64,000 nt of DNA from Lumbricus terrestris (GCA_949752735.1 OX457039.1:25479710-25543709); one strand, 5' to 3'; counted from the stretch's first letter, positions 11,651-23,569 are shown. Numbers and translations: made by a program. Notes: generated by a model not told the origin, from the letters alone.

Positions 11651-12454
11651 CAGTGCCGGCGCTAGGGTACCTGAGGCCCCCCCCAAAGAAAAACTTGAGG
11701 CCCCCCCCATACCTTGAGCTGTCATCTCAGCAACATTTCTCATAATATAAGTGCTGAAAGACATGGTGTAAGACTTCAATAGATGTCCCATACCAATTGT
11801 TAAATTTTTTGGAATTTCCATGCTGTAATGGTAGAAATTTTAAGCTGTCATCTTTACAAAAAATAGCTCTTTTTCATTGCTGTTAGTCGTGGTTTAGGAC
11901 TTCAGAGTGTCCCTCTCCATTGTTTAAATTTATCCGATTTGCCAACTGTAATGGTAGCATTTATAGGCTGTCATCTGGACAAAATTGATCATTATTGATG
12001 GGCAGTGGATGATACCTATGAAATATTTCTGAAATATTGGGAATACAAGGATTCCGTCCCAACCACAAATTGTGGGGCCGTGCCCCTGTCGACACCCCCA
12101 AGTCTCCTCTTTGGTTGAAGTACAATGCTCTATTGGTTTGAGTGATATTATTTCGTATGCTTTGCGTTAAAACATAATTCGGTGCATGGTTTTAGGATTG
12201 AACAGTTATGAAAGGTATAAAGACCAGCTAAATTTGGGGCCCCTTTCAAACTCTAATGGTTATATACTTATGCCCAAAACCAGTATGATATTTGCATTAT
12301 GTCTGCTATGGCAGGGCCATATGGTTAGTTGAGGCATGCACCAGACCGGATCTGTAGTCACAAAAGGCATAATGACCAGCTAAATTTGGGGGCCCCTTTC
12401 AAACTCGGGGCCCCCCCCAATTGGGGGGTACGGGGGGTGCTAGCGCCGGCACTG
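11651..12454. mobile_element. Non-autonomous hAT element, perfect 8-bp duplication
   Basis: The ends CAGTGCCGGCGCTAGG and CTAGCGCCGGCACTG are inverted repeats starting with CAG. They are flanked by an exact 8-bp duplication TTAATATT (11643-11650 and 12455-12462). The 804-bp body has no transposase. It contains a repeated G/C-homopolymer motif (AAATTTGGGGCCCCTTTCAA) twice. Confidence 0.92.
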
Positions 12455-12687
12455 TTAATATTGACCTACATTATAGGCATAACCATAATAACCAGTGTTC
12501 AATCTAGTCCACTGCTTTGCGTGGGGAGTGATGCCCTAAGCCTTTCCGCCTCAGCGGGGCGGAGCGGAAAAACGTCCGTTTGGGCGGACGGCAACCGACC
12601 GCTGAGCCGCCGGCGACACCATGCGATCACATTTTTTCCTAACGCCCTTCTTTGTTTTTAGTCATTGACTCATTGACTCATTAGTGG

Positions 12688-12900
12688 GGCGCAGTGGTGT
12701 AGTGAACATGTTCATCGCCTTGCAGCCGGAGGGTTGCGGGTTCGAATCGAACCGCGTAGGGACCTTGGGCAAGTCTTTCACTCGCAGTTGCTCAGCGCTT
12801 CGGCGTGAAATTCCGACTATGTGTCCGCTCTGTAGTTGGGAGCGCCTCTAGTAGTGAGCTTTAAGGGGCGCTGTAGCAAGTGCACATACAAACAAACAAG
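12688..12900 (+). mobile_element. tRNA-derived SINE
   Basis: The head looks like a degenerate tRNA gene with an A-box-like TGGTGTAGTG and a B-box-like GGGTTCGAATC spaced as in RNA polymerase III internal promoters. The middle (GACCTTGGGCAAGTC) resembles the shared core/tail of MIR- and L2-type SINE/LINE pairs. The copy ends in an ACAAACAAAC-type tail. The tRNA head cannot fold into a proper cloverleaf, so it is a retroposed element and not a functional tRNA. Confidence 0.8.
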
Positions 12901-13910
12901 CTCAAAATCTCGTGAAAATAGATCATTTTCGAGACACCAAGAAATCTGACGACCTTTTTCAGTGTTTCGGCCAAAACCTCATAAAATACTTTTTTAGTCA
13001 TTCTTTCTATTATTTACCCAATTTACCAATGTCAACCAGAAAGTTTTCGTGCGTGTTCATGTAGGCCTACAGAAGACCTGTCGATTTCTCTGGGGTGGGG
13101 AACTGTTGAACTTCAGTTTTTCTGAGCGGAAATGTTGCGTAGGCCTATTTATATTCGTTCATTCGCTTCAGAGATTTACCTATAGCATCTCTTCAAGAGT
13201 ATCAACTCAGAAGCGCGTATGCATGTACGCAAGACCTCGCTATTTGGGGGAGGGGGTGGAGGAGGAGGGAATTCATTCCTGGAGGGAACACCCCCCCTAG
13301 AAACGTCTAGATTAAATTCTGCATATATACAACGACCTTAATTAGTGGATGTATTAAGGATATTAAATTTAAATAATCAACATTTAATTTAATAAAGGTA
13401 AAATGGGATTTATTATCAGACCTGGTTGTGCTCGTGAATCATGATTAGCACGGTCGACCTTAGGAAATAATTCGAAAGATGCGTGATAATGCATTAGCGT
13501 TAATGCAGAGCTGGCAGCATGCGGGGGGAGGGGTCTACGAATAGAGAAGAAATGCATATAGTCCATATATACCACGTGCATATAGCACTTGACATGCACA
13601 GCTAAGTCGATCTTAAAACGGTCCTCATCCGGACGATGAGAATCGTGGGTGGATGGACCGTACTGCACAACGTTCACTTTTTATGGACCAATACAGATCG
13701 AGGCATACAGCTACACATTACAGCACTCTTAACAGCGGAACTCACACACAGATGGACGATGATCAAATCGATCGCAAAGACTCACACCACATAATATATG
13801 TGCTCATATACTGATAGTCGCATACGCGCATAGACCTGTGTAATGTATAATGTCTAAACTGTTCACAAAGATAGTCTTAAATGGATACATCTTTCTTTCT
13901 TTCTCCTCCG

Positions 13911-14290
13911 TCAAGTGTTCACCGACGATGAGGCTCTAACAAAACTTCTCCATTTCGGCCGGTCTCTTGCGAGTTCTATTGCCTTTCTTAGCTCCAATCC
14001 TCTGTCTTCTATGTCCTCCAGTACGTTACCGTATCTAACCATTTCTTCTTTGGCCGTCCTCTGCTCCTCGTTCCTTCCACTTCTCCGTGCAGCGCCTTTG
14101 CCGGCATTCTTCCGCTCTCCATCCTGATCACATGTCCATACCAATGGATACATACAGAGAAAGAAAAGAAGGGGAAGACCGAAGAAACGATGAAGGGACA
14201 TGATAAAGGAGGACTGCCAGGAGATGGGGTTGTCGATACAGGAGGCAATGCATCGGGCGGAAAACAGAGGGAGATGAAGACTGAAGAGCT
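13911..14290. pseudogene. Two head-to-head LINE ORF2 C-terminal fragments
   Basis: On the minus strand 14160 to 13911 encodes WYGHVIRMESGRMPAKAL, then SRGRPKKKWLD and, after a frame change, EDRGLELRKAIELARDRPKW. This matches the C-terminal tail of RTE-like LINE reverse transcriptases (GH..R, RGRP..RW, DR..W). On the plus strand 14147-14285 encodes RRGRPKKR and KEDCQEMGLSIQEAMHRAEN, the same tail region. The two pieces face apart and meet near 14147, so this is a rearranged relic. Confidence 0.7.
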
Positions 14291-14662
14291 TCCATATAGA
14301 TGAGCGGCTTAGCCTATGCGTGATAGAGCATCGCCAAGGTCACAAGTCAAGTCAAATCGGCCAATATATCTGATGTAGGACGTAATCGAAGATCTTGGTA
14401 GCATGGAGAGTCTATTAATTTATTATAGGCCTAGGCCTTCTTCGTCTTCTGCTGTGGTCTATATATTATATATGCGTGCCACTGCCTGCCTGCATGCACC
14501 AAATGAAGACTACTCATCGCAATGTCATAATTAATATGCTTAGGCTACAATGTACTTGAGCAATGAACATGCAATGTAGGCCCTAAAGATGACATCTCAT
14601 GAGTAGCCAATAAATTATTTGCATCCAGTGGCGTAGACAAGGCGAGTTTCGGGGGTTAAAAC

Positions 14663-14821
14663 TGTTGGAATAACGACAGTATGTACTATTAGTTATTGTA
14701 GGATCCCTTAGTCACGTGTTACTCGTTAAGGCGTCCTCTTCGATCTCCCGCCATATTGTGGACATCTTGTATATGTCATTTTATCTTCTTTCGGAATTAT
14801 ACTTTTTCAACTCTGCTATCA
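14663..14821 (+). repeat. copia 5' LTR
   Basis: 159 bp from TGTTGGAATAACG to CTCTGCTATCA. It should contain the element's promoter. It is identical by eye to the right LTR. Confidence 0.96.
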
Positions 14822-14999
14822 GGTTACGGGCCCAGCTACCGGCCAGTTACTCAAAAGTTTAGTAACAAACTTGTGATTCGGAACAGTGACTTAGTAGGTT
14901 TAAAGAAATCGATAGTAAACCGAATTCGATAGTAAACCTGAGCGTTGGTAAAAACGTTGAAAAGTCACGTGAGTCAGAAAGTGAAAGAAGAAAGGAAAA

Positions 15000-17900
15000 A
15001 TGGCGGAATTCAGCGAAACAAAGTTCAAGGTAACAAAGTTAAACAGTACTAATTACCAAGTTTGGAAATTCAAAGTAAAAATGCTGCTAATCAAGGACGA
15101 TTTGTGGACAGTCGTGGATAATGACACGCCTGACCCAATTCCAGATGGCTGGCACAGAAAGAATGAAAAGGCGCAGTGCACAATATCATTATCAGTTGAA
15201 GATAATCAGTTAATTCACATTTGCAATTGTAGCAGTGCAAAGGAAATGTGGAAGGAGCTACAGAAAGTGCATGAGAGGTCGAATCTAAGCAGCAAGATGT
15301 ATCTGCGTAAGAAGCTGTATAAGATAAAGCTACAGAATAATCAGAATATGCAAGAATACATTAGCGCAACCTTGCAACTCGTTGAGCAATTGCGTGGTGT
15401 TGGTGAAGAAGTAACAGAACAACAGGTGGCGACTCTGTTGCTTTGTGGTCTACCAGATGAGTACGAAACATTAATAACAGCTTTAGAAGCCAGAGAGGAA
15501 GATGAACTTACTCTAGAATATGTTAAAAACAAGCTTGTGGATGCATACAAGCGAAAGAAAGATTCAGAAGATGACTCAACAGAAACAAAAGTTGAATCAG
15601 CAATGTACTCAAGGAATACAAGACCTAACAATAACACCAACTATCGACAAGACAGTCAGAACAAAGACAAAGAAACAAGAGCTTGTTTCGTATGTAAAAA
15701 GGCAGGCCATCTAAAAAGGGACTGCAGAGTATGGAAGGCAAAAATGGAGCAAGAAAATAAACAGCCAAAATTAAAACACAAAGCGAAAAATGTCGCAACA
15801 GAAAGATTGAGTGATCCAGGCAACGATGACACTAATCACAGCAGTTTTACAATTGGTATTGGTCAAAGAACAAGTGACTGGTTTATTGACTCCGGAGCCA
15901 CAACCCATATGACAAACAATTTAAATTTCTTTGAGGAATTAGATCAAACGAAATCTGACAAAATTTACATTGCTAATGGAACATGTCTAATTGCAGACGG
16001 AATTGGAAATGGTTTTCTGGAATGCATTTTAGACAATGGTACAGTGAATAGAATCAAAGTCACAAATGTTTTATATTCACAAGGATTAACAGGAAGTTTG
16101 TTATCAGTAAAGCAATTGGCAAACAAAGGAAAGGAAATTGAATTTTCAGGTAACCAGTGTTCAATAAAATACAACGGAAAGTTGTTGGCTGTTGGGAAAT
16201 CTGAAAACAATTTATACAAGTTGTCATGTAAGAATATTCCTGAAGTTGCGAACATGGTCAAGTTTGAAACTAAACATGAAAATTGCATTCACATGTGGCA
16301 CAGACGTTTAGGGCATAGAGATCCAAACGCTGTTAAAGATATTAACAAGCAAGGAATTGCTACAGGAATCCAAATCAAAGGTTGTAATGTGAAGGTAAAA
16401 TGTGAACATTGCATAAAAGGTAAAGCCACACAGAAACCATATCCTGAAGCCAGTACACATCGCACAGAACATCCATTGGACTTGATCCACAGTGATGTTT
16501 GTGGTCCTATGAAAACAATGTCATCAGGAGGAAGCAAATATCTTGTGACATTTATTGATGATTTTTCACGATATACGAAATGTTATCTTATCAAAAGAAA
16601 GGATGAAGTATTCGGGAAATTTCAAGAATTCATTGCAGAAGTCAGTAATCAGTTTCAAAGAAAACCAAAAATCCTAAGATCGGACAATGGTGGTGAATAT
16701 ACTGGAGATAAGCTGAAAAACTATCTGAAACAAGAAGGAATTCGACTTCAAACAAGTGTACCATACTCACCATCGCAAAATGGAGTAGCTGAAAGGAAAA
16801 ATCGATCAATAATCGAAATGGCAAAATGTATGCTGCTTGATGCAGCATTACCGCTGAAATACTGGGGAGAAGCAGTCAAGACGGCAGTGTATTTACAAAA
16901 CAGACTGCCAACAAAGGCAACAGATAAAACTCCTTTTGAACTGTGGAATGGAGAAAAGCCAGACCTTTCACATATCAGAATATTTGGATGCAAGGCATAT
17001 GCATACATTCCAAAGGAGAAGAGAACTAAATTCGATGATAGAGCAATCGAAGCAATCCTAGTAGGATACAGTGAACAATCAAAGGGATACAGGTTGCTGT
17101 TGACAGATTCAAACAGAATAATAATCAGTCGCAGTGTAACATTTGATGAATCAGATTCAAATAATGGAATGACAATTACAGAAGTAATAAAGAATCCAGA
17201 GAACACAGAAAAATCAGAACCTGTTAAGATTGAACAAGAAGCGAATGAGAATCATGTCAAGGAAATTGACAAAACTGAAACAGCAGATGCTGGATTAACA
17301 GATGAAAATATCAATCAACCCAGAAGATCAACCAGGAGTAACAAAGGCATACCAGCAGAAAGACTTTCATTAATGGTCCAAAATGAAATCAGAAAGGAAC
17401 CTTCATCATGGAATGAAATGAAGAAGTTACCAGAAAATGAACAGAAAAACTGGATAAGCGCAGCACAAGAAGAGATGGATTCACACAAAGAAAATGAAAC
17501 TTGGGAATTGTGTGATCTTCCAACAGAAAAGAAGGCAATAGACTGCAAATGGGTGTTCAAGTTAAAACACGATGCCAAAGGAAATATGAGACATAAAGCA
17601 CGCCTTGTAGCAAAAGGTTTCTCTCAGAAATTTGGTGAGGATTACGAAGATACATTTGCACCAGTAGCCAGACATACAACATTGAGAACATTGTTGACAG
17701 TAGCTGCATCAAAGAATTTGAAAGTGAATCATTTTGATGTCAAGACAGCTTTTCTTAATGGGGAAATCAAAGAAGAACTGTACATGAATCAACCACAAGG
17801 TTTTACAAAAATTGGTCAAGAGCAAAGAGTTTGCAAAATAAAGAAAGCAATATATGGACTAAAGCAATCAGCCAGAAGTTGGAATCAGAAAATAGACTCT

Positions 17901-18539
17901 ATCTTGAAATCAGATGGATTCCAGCAAAGTGAAGCTGATTTGTGTCTGTACACAAAGAAGTGTGACAACATGATTGTTTACATATTATTATATGTTGATG
18001 ATCTGCTGATCTGTGGAAGTGCAGAAATGATCAGGAAAACAGCAAACATGTTAAGTCAACAATTTGAAATCAAGGATTTAGGTGAAGTCAGTTTATACCT
18101 GGGAATTCAAATTGAAAAGGACAAACAAGGAAATTACTTGATTTCTGAAATCAACAAAATTCAGGAAATTATATCTGATTATGGTTTAAAGGATGCAAAC
18201 GTGTGTGCAACACCAATGGCTGTGGATTATTTAAACATAACAGAAGAAGAAAATTTGCTCAGTTCAAATGAACAATATCGACAAGCAGTGGGGGCTTTGT
18301 TATACATAGCTACTACAACAAGACCGGATATTGCAGCCGCAGTTTCTATTCTATGTCGGAAAGTCAATACACCACGTCAATGTGATTGGACTGCAGTAAA
18401 GAGAGTTATCAGATATCTGAAGGGAACAATTAACTTGAAGTTAAAGCTCGAAGCTGTTGGAAATCTAAAACTGTTTGGATATGTCGATGCTAACTTGGCA
18501 GGCTTGCAGTTTACAGAGATTTACAATTTCGTGGAATAA
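15000..18539 (+). CDS. copia Gag-Pol polyprotein with RNase H deletion
   Basis: A single 1,179-codon frame encodes, in order: a Gag region of the UBN2/retrotransposon type (NYQVWKFKVKMLL near residue 19), and a CCHC zinc knuckle (C229, C232, H237, C242). Next comes an aspartic protease with DSG at D297. The integrase follows with WHRRLGHRD, then IDDFSRY, RSDNGGEY and NGVAERKNRS supplying the D-D-E residues. The last domain is a copia-type reverse transcriptase with YVDD at about residues 998-1001. The frame then meets FGYVDANLAG, the start of RNase H, and is cut short. The bases after it encode EYCPSDLMLADIMTKPL in another frame, the normal C-terminal end of the polyprotein. Most of RNase H (roughly 120 residues) is therefore deleted, and the copy probably cannot complete reverse transcription alone. 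Confidence 0.95.
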   Translation: MAEFSETKFKVTKLNSTNYQVWKFKVKMLLIKDDLWTVVDNDTPDPIPDGWHRKNEKAQCTISLSVEDNQLIHICNCSSAKEMWKELQKVHERSNLSSKMYLRKKLYKIKLQNNQNMQEYISATLQLVEQLRGVGEEVTEQQVATLLLCGLPDEYETLITALEAREEDELTLEYVKNKLVDAYKRKKDSEDDSTETKVESAMYSRNTRPNNNTNYRQDSQNKDKETRACFVCKKAGHLKRDCRVWKAKMEQENKQPKLKHKAKNVATERLSDPGNDDTNHSSFTIGIGQRTSDWFIDSGATTHMTNNLNFFEELDQTKSDKIYIANGTCLIADGIGNGFLECILDNGTVNRIKVTNVLYSQGLTGSLLSVKQLANKGKEIEFSGNQCSIKYNGKLLAVGKSENNLYKLSCKNIPEVANMVKFETKHENCIHMWHRRLGHRDPNAVKDINKQGIATGIQIKGCNVKVKCEHCIKGKATQKPYPEASTHRTEHPLDLIHSDVCGPMKTMSSGGSKYLVTFIDDFSRYTKCYLIKRKDEVFGKFQEFIAEVSNQFQRKPKILRSDNGGEYTGDKLKNYLKQEGIRLQTSVPYSPSQNGVAERKNRSIIEMAKCMLLDAALPLKYWGEAVKTAVYLQNRLPTKATDKTPFELWNGEKPDLSHIRIFGCKAYAYIPKEKRTKFDDRAIEAILVGYSEQSKGYRLLLTDSNRIIISRSVTFDESDSNNGMTITEVIKNPENTEKSEPVKIEQEANENHVKEIDKTETADAGLTDENINQPRRSTRSNKGIPAERLSLMVQNEIRKEPSSWNEMKKLPENEQKNWISAAQEEMDSHKENETWELCDLPTEKKAIDCKWVFKLKHDAKGNMRHKARLVAKGFSQKFGEDYEDTFAPVARHTTLRTLLTVAASKNLKVNHFDVKTAFLNGEIKEELYMNQPQGFTKIGQEQRVCKIKKAIYGLKQSARSWNQKIDSILKSDGFQQSEADLCLYTKKCDNMIVYILLYVDDLLICGSAEMIRKTANMLSQQFEIKDLGEVSLYLGIQIEKDKQGNYLISEINKIQEIISDYGLKDANVCATPMAVDYLNITEEENLLSSNEQYRQAVGALLYIATTTRPDIAAAVSILCRKVNTPRQCDWTAVKRVIRYLKGTINLKLKLEAVGNLKLFGYVDANLAGLQFTEIYNFVE

Positions 18540-18691
18540 TTAACTTGGAGTATTGCCCTAGTGATCTAATGTTAGCAGACATAATGACCAAGCCACTAAC
18601 AAGGGACAAGCTGTGTAACTTAAGCGATAAGATTGGCTTGTGCCTTGATAATTGATAACTAATGTTAGATGGGGTTACTGTCGAGTGGGGG

Positions 18692-18850
18692 TGTTGGAAT
18701 AACGACAGTATGTACTATTAGTTATTGTAGGATCCCTTAGTCACGTGTTACTCGTTAAGGCGTCCTCTTCGATCTCCCGCCATATTGTGGACATCTTGTA
18801 TATGTCATTTTATCTTCTTTCGGAATTATACTTTTTCAACTCTGCTATCA
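18692..18850 (+). repeat. copia 3' LTR
   Basis: 159 bp matching the 5' LTR without visible difference, followed by the 5-bp duplication AAAAC. Confidence 0.96.
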
Positions 18851-19099
18851 AAAACCCCCATTGGCCTATATATGAAAAAGTTTTTAAAAAGGTTATTTAT
18901 CCACTTAAATAAAAATAAAAACAAAACAATTGCTTGTAGTAACGATTGTTTTACTTACTTTATTCTCTTTGTTACTTTATTCCCTTTTTATTTACTGTAA
19001 TACTGTTAATTGGGTTGGTGCCAGAAATGGCATCCGGCCAGACCAAAAAATCCAAACGCCCCCCCATCATAAATTCCTGGCTACGCCACTGTTTGTATC

Positions 19100-19989
19100 G
19101 TTGTCCAAATAATCTGCTCCTATAGAATTATCATCATCATCATCATCAACATCCTTAGGCTCAGCGCCCGTAGGAGTCCGACGCCACTCTCTGTCTGAGT
19201 CTGTCTCATGTCATATTGCCCAGCTTCAACAGGTCCGGTCAGCAGGTCTGCTCCACACCATTAACATCTTGGAGCAGCTATGGACCACCTTGCCTGAATG
19301 AAGAGAATATTGGGAGAGAGGCATGAAGGACAACTTGGGTCAATGCCCGTATGTGTCCCACGCTCTCTCCTCCGACTCTCTCCACCGGTCTGTCCTGACC
19401 GGCCTGTGCATGTCAGCTCCACATCATGACAACTTGAAGCATCTGGGTCGCTATGTCACTTGTGCCGTGGTTTTTGCGGATTACAATCGTCTTGGTCTTT
19501 TACTGCCAGCGTATCGCCACCCATCTGGCAAACCTTCCTCCTTTTGTCCGGGCTTAGGACCGGCACAGGGACGTTGTTGGTTCCCTGTGGCGGAGGATGG
19601 ATGCAGTTTAACGTCGTGCCCAGGACCCATTATGGCGACGGTTATATATGGCCTAGACCCTATATACATGTAGCCTAGTCGTCTTATTAAGTGTCACCCT
19701 GCACGAACGGTGACGGATCCATCTAACAGACAAGATGAGTCTATATATAGGGTCTATTAAAGGTTATAGAAGTACAAAATGTGAGATAAATTTAACAAAC
19801 CAAACAGATAATAATTCAGTTCGGTGATAAACATAAAAATGTTATAATAAAGAAAAAAACTTGTAGCGAAACTCATAATGAACTTGTATAGAGACAAGTA
19901 AGATCTCTCTACCGAAATGAAAATTTAATTGAAATATTCAAATGACAGAATCATCAGAACGTAGATTCATCAGACACCCAGTAGTCCTT
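19100..19989. other. Unassigned intronic segment with short (ATC)n tract
   Basis: An (ATC)n stretch near 19128-19148 is followed by about 500 bp of GC-richer DNA with an open frame at 19323-19673. The frame shows no recognisable family and may derive from a transposon tail. I would not call it a gene. Confidence 0.4.
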
Positions 19990-20596
19990 GGCCTGCCATG
20001 AGGTCCCGTATGCACTTTGGTGTTGGGGGGGTTTCTCACTTCCAATGAGTCAGTGGGTCCCTGGACATGAAAAATCACCGAGGTGCTTGTCCGCCATGAC
20101 GTCACGAATGGCGCAATTGCAAAATCCAATATGGCCGCCACCGGCCATATTGGAAAATTAGTCTTTATTATTTCTTACACGATATGCACGTGTAATAACT
20201 CTAATGTTACTAATTCAGGTATGTAGAATTCATTTCTGATATTGATTTTGTCACCCGGGGTCATCTGAAGGTCATACGGTCATTTTCAAGGTCATTTAAT
20301 GCATCTTTCTCATTTATCACAGCATACGCACTGTAATACCTCAAATAATACTGATTCAGGTATGCAGAATTCATTTCTGATATTGATTTTGTCATCCGGG
20401 GTCATCTAAAGGTTCTAAGGTCAACGTCAAGGTCATTCTTTAATTTTTATATTACTTACATTATATGCGCGTGTAATACCTCAAATGTTACCGATTTAGC
20501 TATGTCGAATTCATTTAGGCTATGATATTGTTTTTGCCATCCGGGGTCAACTGAAGGTCATAAGGTCATTGTGTCGCATCAATGATGCGGATTATA

Positions 20597-22059
20597 CACT
20601 GGCCAACAAATTTTAACTTTTTTCTTGCTACTGGAGAAACTTCAGCTCTTTCTTATAGAGTTTGGCCTGCTGAATTCAGTGGTGTTTTTGGTTTTCTTGT
20701 AGCACGTCAGGTTTTTGAGAAAACAGAAATATTTAGTTTTGGCATATATTTGCAATGCACACATTTTTTTTATTGTAATTGTAATTATGGACATTTCGAA
20801 ACAATTAATTTTTTTTAAAAACTGTCACTGATTTATGTTTGTATTAGTGTCAAGAGAGTCTCTGACCAATGTAGGCCCTATTTACTGTTATTTACTGCTA
20901 TGAAACCAATTCCACATGATTTGGAGAATCCTGCACCGATTCCTACTTTCACACCCGCTTTGGAAAGTGATGAACTTTCAGGTGAAGAGTAAGCCACCGG
21001 TGATCTGGATGAGTCCTTTCATACTGAAGTGAATAAATACCCTCACCAGTTGGCTCAGGGGAGACCTGAACGATCTTGTGAGAGACTTGTCATTGTCAAA
21101 GGAAAAAGGAGAGGTGTTAGGTTCAAGACTGAAACAATGGAATCTACTACAGAAAGACAACAAATTTATGTGCTTCATGAACGTCATAGGTTACCAATCT
21201 GGCTTCTTTTTACTGAATGGAAGTTGGAGAAACAAGTTTGGTCTTCAGAAAAGCAGACAAACTTAAAGAGGGTGTATTTATTGGTCCAGAAATACGTGAA
21301 CTTAAGAGTGAGAATGAGTTCACAAGTAAGCTAAAGCCGGATGAGTTAGCAGCCTGGGAAGCATTTTGTGTTCGTTGTCAAGAACCTTCTTGGAAAGCAG
21401 ATATAAGAGGAAGTTAAATCCCAGCATGATGGGAGACTACTGTTGGTTCTTGCAACGAGAGACAGATTTGTATTGCAAGCGCAAAAGTAAATGCCTGAAG
21501 CATTTCCGAATAATTTGTTTCTGCTAATTAATTAGAAGTGGAGATTTGAAAAACATCAGTGTTCATAAACATGTATTTTGTAATAATTAATTACTTACTT
21601 TTGTTTTAACAGTAAAAACATTGGTCAGAGACTCTCTTGACACTAATACAAACATATATCAGTGACAGTTTTGTTTTGAAATTCAATTGTTTTGAAAAAT
21701 ATCCATAATTAGCCTACAATTACAATAAAAAAGGTGCGCATTGCAAATATATGCCAAGACTAAATATTTATGTTTTCTCAAAAACCTGACGTGCTACAAG
21801 AAAACCAAAAACACCACTGAATTCAGCAGGTCAAATTCTATAAGAAAGAGCTGAAGTTTCTCCAGTAGCAAGAAAAATGTTAATTTTTTTGAATAATTAT
21901 AATTATTCAATTAATTACAATTACGAAAACATGAACAGCCTCATAACTAAAAATCTAGACGTGCTGGACAAAAACGGATTTCGGATTTGGAATCAGCACA
22001 CCAAATTTAGTAAGGAACAGTTCAAGGAATCCCAGTAGCAAAATGCTTGTTGACCAGTG
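20597..22059. mobile_element. Nested element with CACTGG ends and TTATA duplication
   Basis: The ends CACTGGCCAACAA and its inverted partner (TTGTTGACCAGTG) are flanked by TTATA on both sides (20592-20596, 22060-22064). The uninterrupted target can be read in the other arm of the host element (GCGGATTATAACTTGAC), so the insertion site is certain. Long subterminal inverted repeats lie at about 20620-20875 and 21626-21890. The centre encodes a fragment KEGVFIGPEIRELKSENEF, plus KLKPDELAAWEAF, resembling a widespread transposon-borne protein of unknown function. The superfamily is not assigned. Confidence 0.8.
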
Positions 22060-23400
22060 TTATAACTTGACGTAATACTGACATTTTCTTGGAAGCAGTG
22101 CACCGAAGTTTTCTCCCATCTGCGATTTAATGGCTCTAGTTTTGCCTCGCGTTCATTGTGTGTTGCAAGTAGTTGGCATGCTCTGTGCACCAGGAAAGCC
22201 CTTCGCTGGATGTGGCCTCTGATCCCGCTGCTTGTAGAAGGAAGAGCGTCAATTCCGACTGTGGATGTGATATAGTTTTCTAGTCTCAGCTGGTCGAACG
22301 TCTCACAGGTTGTGTTTGAACGTGCTCCAGCCCAGACACGTGCCAAGTACTTCTGTGCTAATGCTGCATCTTGTTCTAGCAGCGTGTTTGTCCCTCCAAA
22401 GTTTGTTAGATACATGTACTGTAATGGGTCGCAGGCTAAAGCTGCGTGTTTGGATCCCACCTTACTCATGCAATTGTCTCCTGTCAACCCATGTAACTTG
22501 ATGACTGGTTTGGCCAGGGATGCTCCACGTTCAGAAACCACTTGAAGAAGAGGAAGCATTCGCCGATGTTCACCAGTGCCATACTGCTGCCACATCTCCT
22601 GCTACCCCAGGTCAATGAATTAAGTATGGTGTGTAGCAATAATGCGAAAGTGTCCGTGTCGTTTGAGACTATACGACAAATCTCTTGCACCGTTGCACAC
22701 GAATAGCCCAGTATACGTGCAGCACCAGCCTGGCATCCGCCTCCTCGATCCAGTTCAACAGGTCTGGGATCTCTTCTCCGCCAGTCGACACTGCGGTAAG
22801 TGCTACATCTTCAGAAACAAGAGAGCTGACAATGACTGTAACATTGCCATAGGCTGGATTGCTAGCAATATTTTTATCCAGAATCTGCAGATTTCGCTTG
22901 TTTTCCAGCGATGCCCAGAACTTTTCAAGTTCATGAGGAACGGGCGTGTATCTGTTCATGCTGAAAATGTCGATGCCTGAAAAAAGCAGCCTGTTGTTAA
23001 GTCAACACGCCGCATGCGCTCCCCTTTCTTAAGAGACATCTCAAAGTAGGAGTTGAGTATCAGATGGACGTACTTCACATTTTGGCAAAAAGGGAGAAGC
23101 TGAGGTTATGACGGCCTCGATAACCCTACCAATATTGGGGAATTGCGTGAGTGGCAGCTGTCGAATCCTAGACATGAAATCTACCACAACATGAGTGTAA
23201 AGATTAGACTCCTGGCACCATTTGGTGAGGTCAAGTTTAGATCCAATCTCTTCCACAAGTAGCGACTTGTTAGTGTGAGCTGGAATATCGCCATCAAATA
23301 ATGGAGACGTTCAGACCAAATTGTGTGAAAGTATCTGCCTGATGCCCATACCTCGTTCTTTAGCAATGTCCATGTTCCTATGTGCCTCTGCTCTGCCTAG
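21993..23400 (-). pseudogene. Decayed transposon-borne gene with nuclease-like and C-terminal conserved regions
   Basis: Several minus-strand pieces in shifting frames belong to one protein. They are EAVITSASPFLPKCEVRPSD (about 23041-23256), then LLNWIEEADARLVLHVYWAI (22669-22959), then IVSNDTDTFALLLH (22484-22690). Last come KPVIKLHGLTGDNCMSKVGS and RRAFLVHRACQLLATHNERE (21993-22595). The EEADARLV...SNDTD pattern is common in a family of invertebrate transposon-associated proteins and resembles metal-binding acidic clusters of PIN/NYN-like nucleases; this last point is an inference. The gene is broken by frameshifts. Confidence 0.6.
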
Positions 23401-23569
23401 CTAAGATGACAGTTCATTCATCTCCTTTTCTATTGTTGATGCTGTCTTCTGAGGCTAGTCGGTGAACCGTGGCAGTTTCGACTTCGACATGTCATCCTAA
23501 TTTTTTTTGTCTTCTCTACTAAGCGATCCCATCTGTACGAGCGGTAGGCATCCTTGCCATGTTTGAGAA

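Larger units (their letters stand above)
14663..18850 (+). mobile_element. Ty1/copia LTR retrotransposon, very recent insertion
   Basis: A complete 4,188-bp element with 159-bp LTRs and the 5-bp target duplication AAAAC (14658-14662 and 18851-18855). By eye the two LTRs are identical over all 159 bp, so the insertion is very recent. After the left LTR, 14822-14835 (GGTTACGGGCCCAG) resembles a primer site for the anticodon region of initiator tRNA-Met, as in half-tRNA priming by Drosophila copia; this is an inference. A purine tract (GAGTGGGGG) precedes the right LTR. Confidence 0.95.
14626..19091. mobile_element. hAT-like element split by a copia insertion
   Basis: CAGTGGCGTAGACAAGG at 14626 pairs with CTGGCTACGCCACTG ending at 19091. 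The flanking 8 bp are TTTGCATC (14618-14625) and TTTGTATC (19092-19099), a 7/8 match, as expected for a slightly aged hAT duplication. Apart from the copia retrotransposon inside it, only about 280 bp of the element remain, with no transposase. Confidence 0.8.

Noticed and set aside
12688..12765. Functional tRNA gene
   Set aside because: The A and B boxes are present, but the stems do not pair and a SINE body with tail follows.
19323..19673. 116-codon open frame as a host gene
   Set aside because: No family resemblance, no splice context, and competing frames on both strands of similar length.
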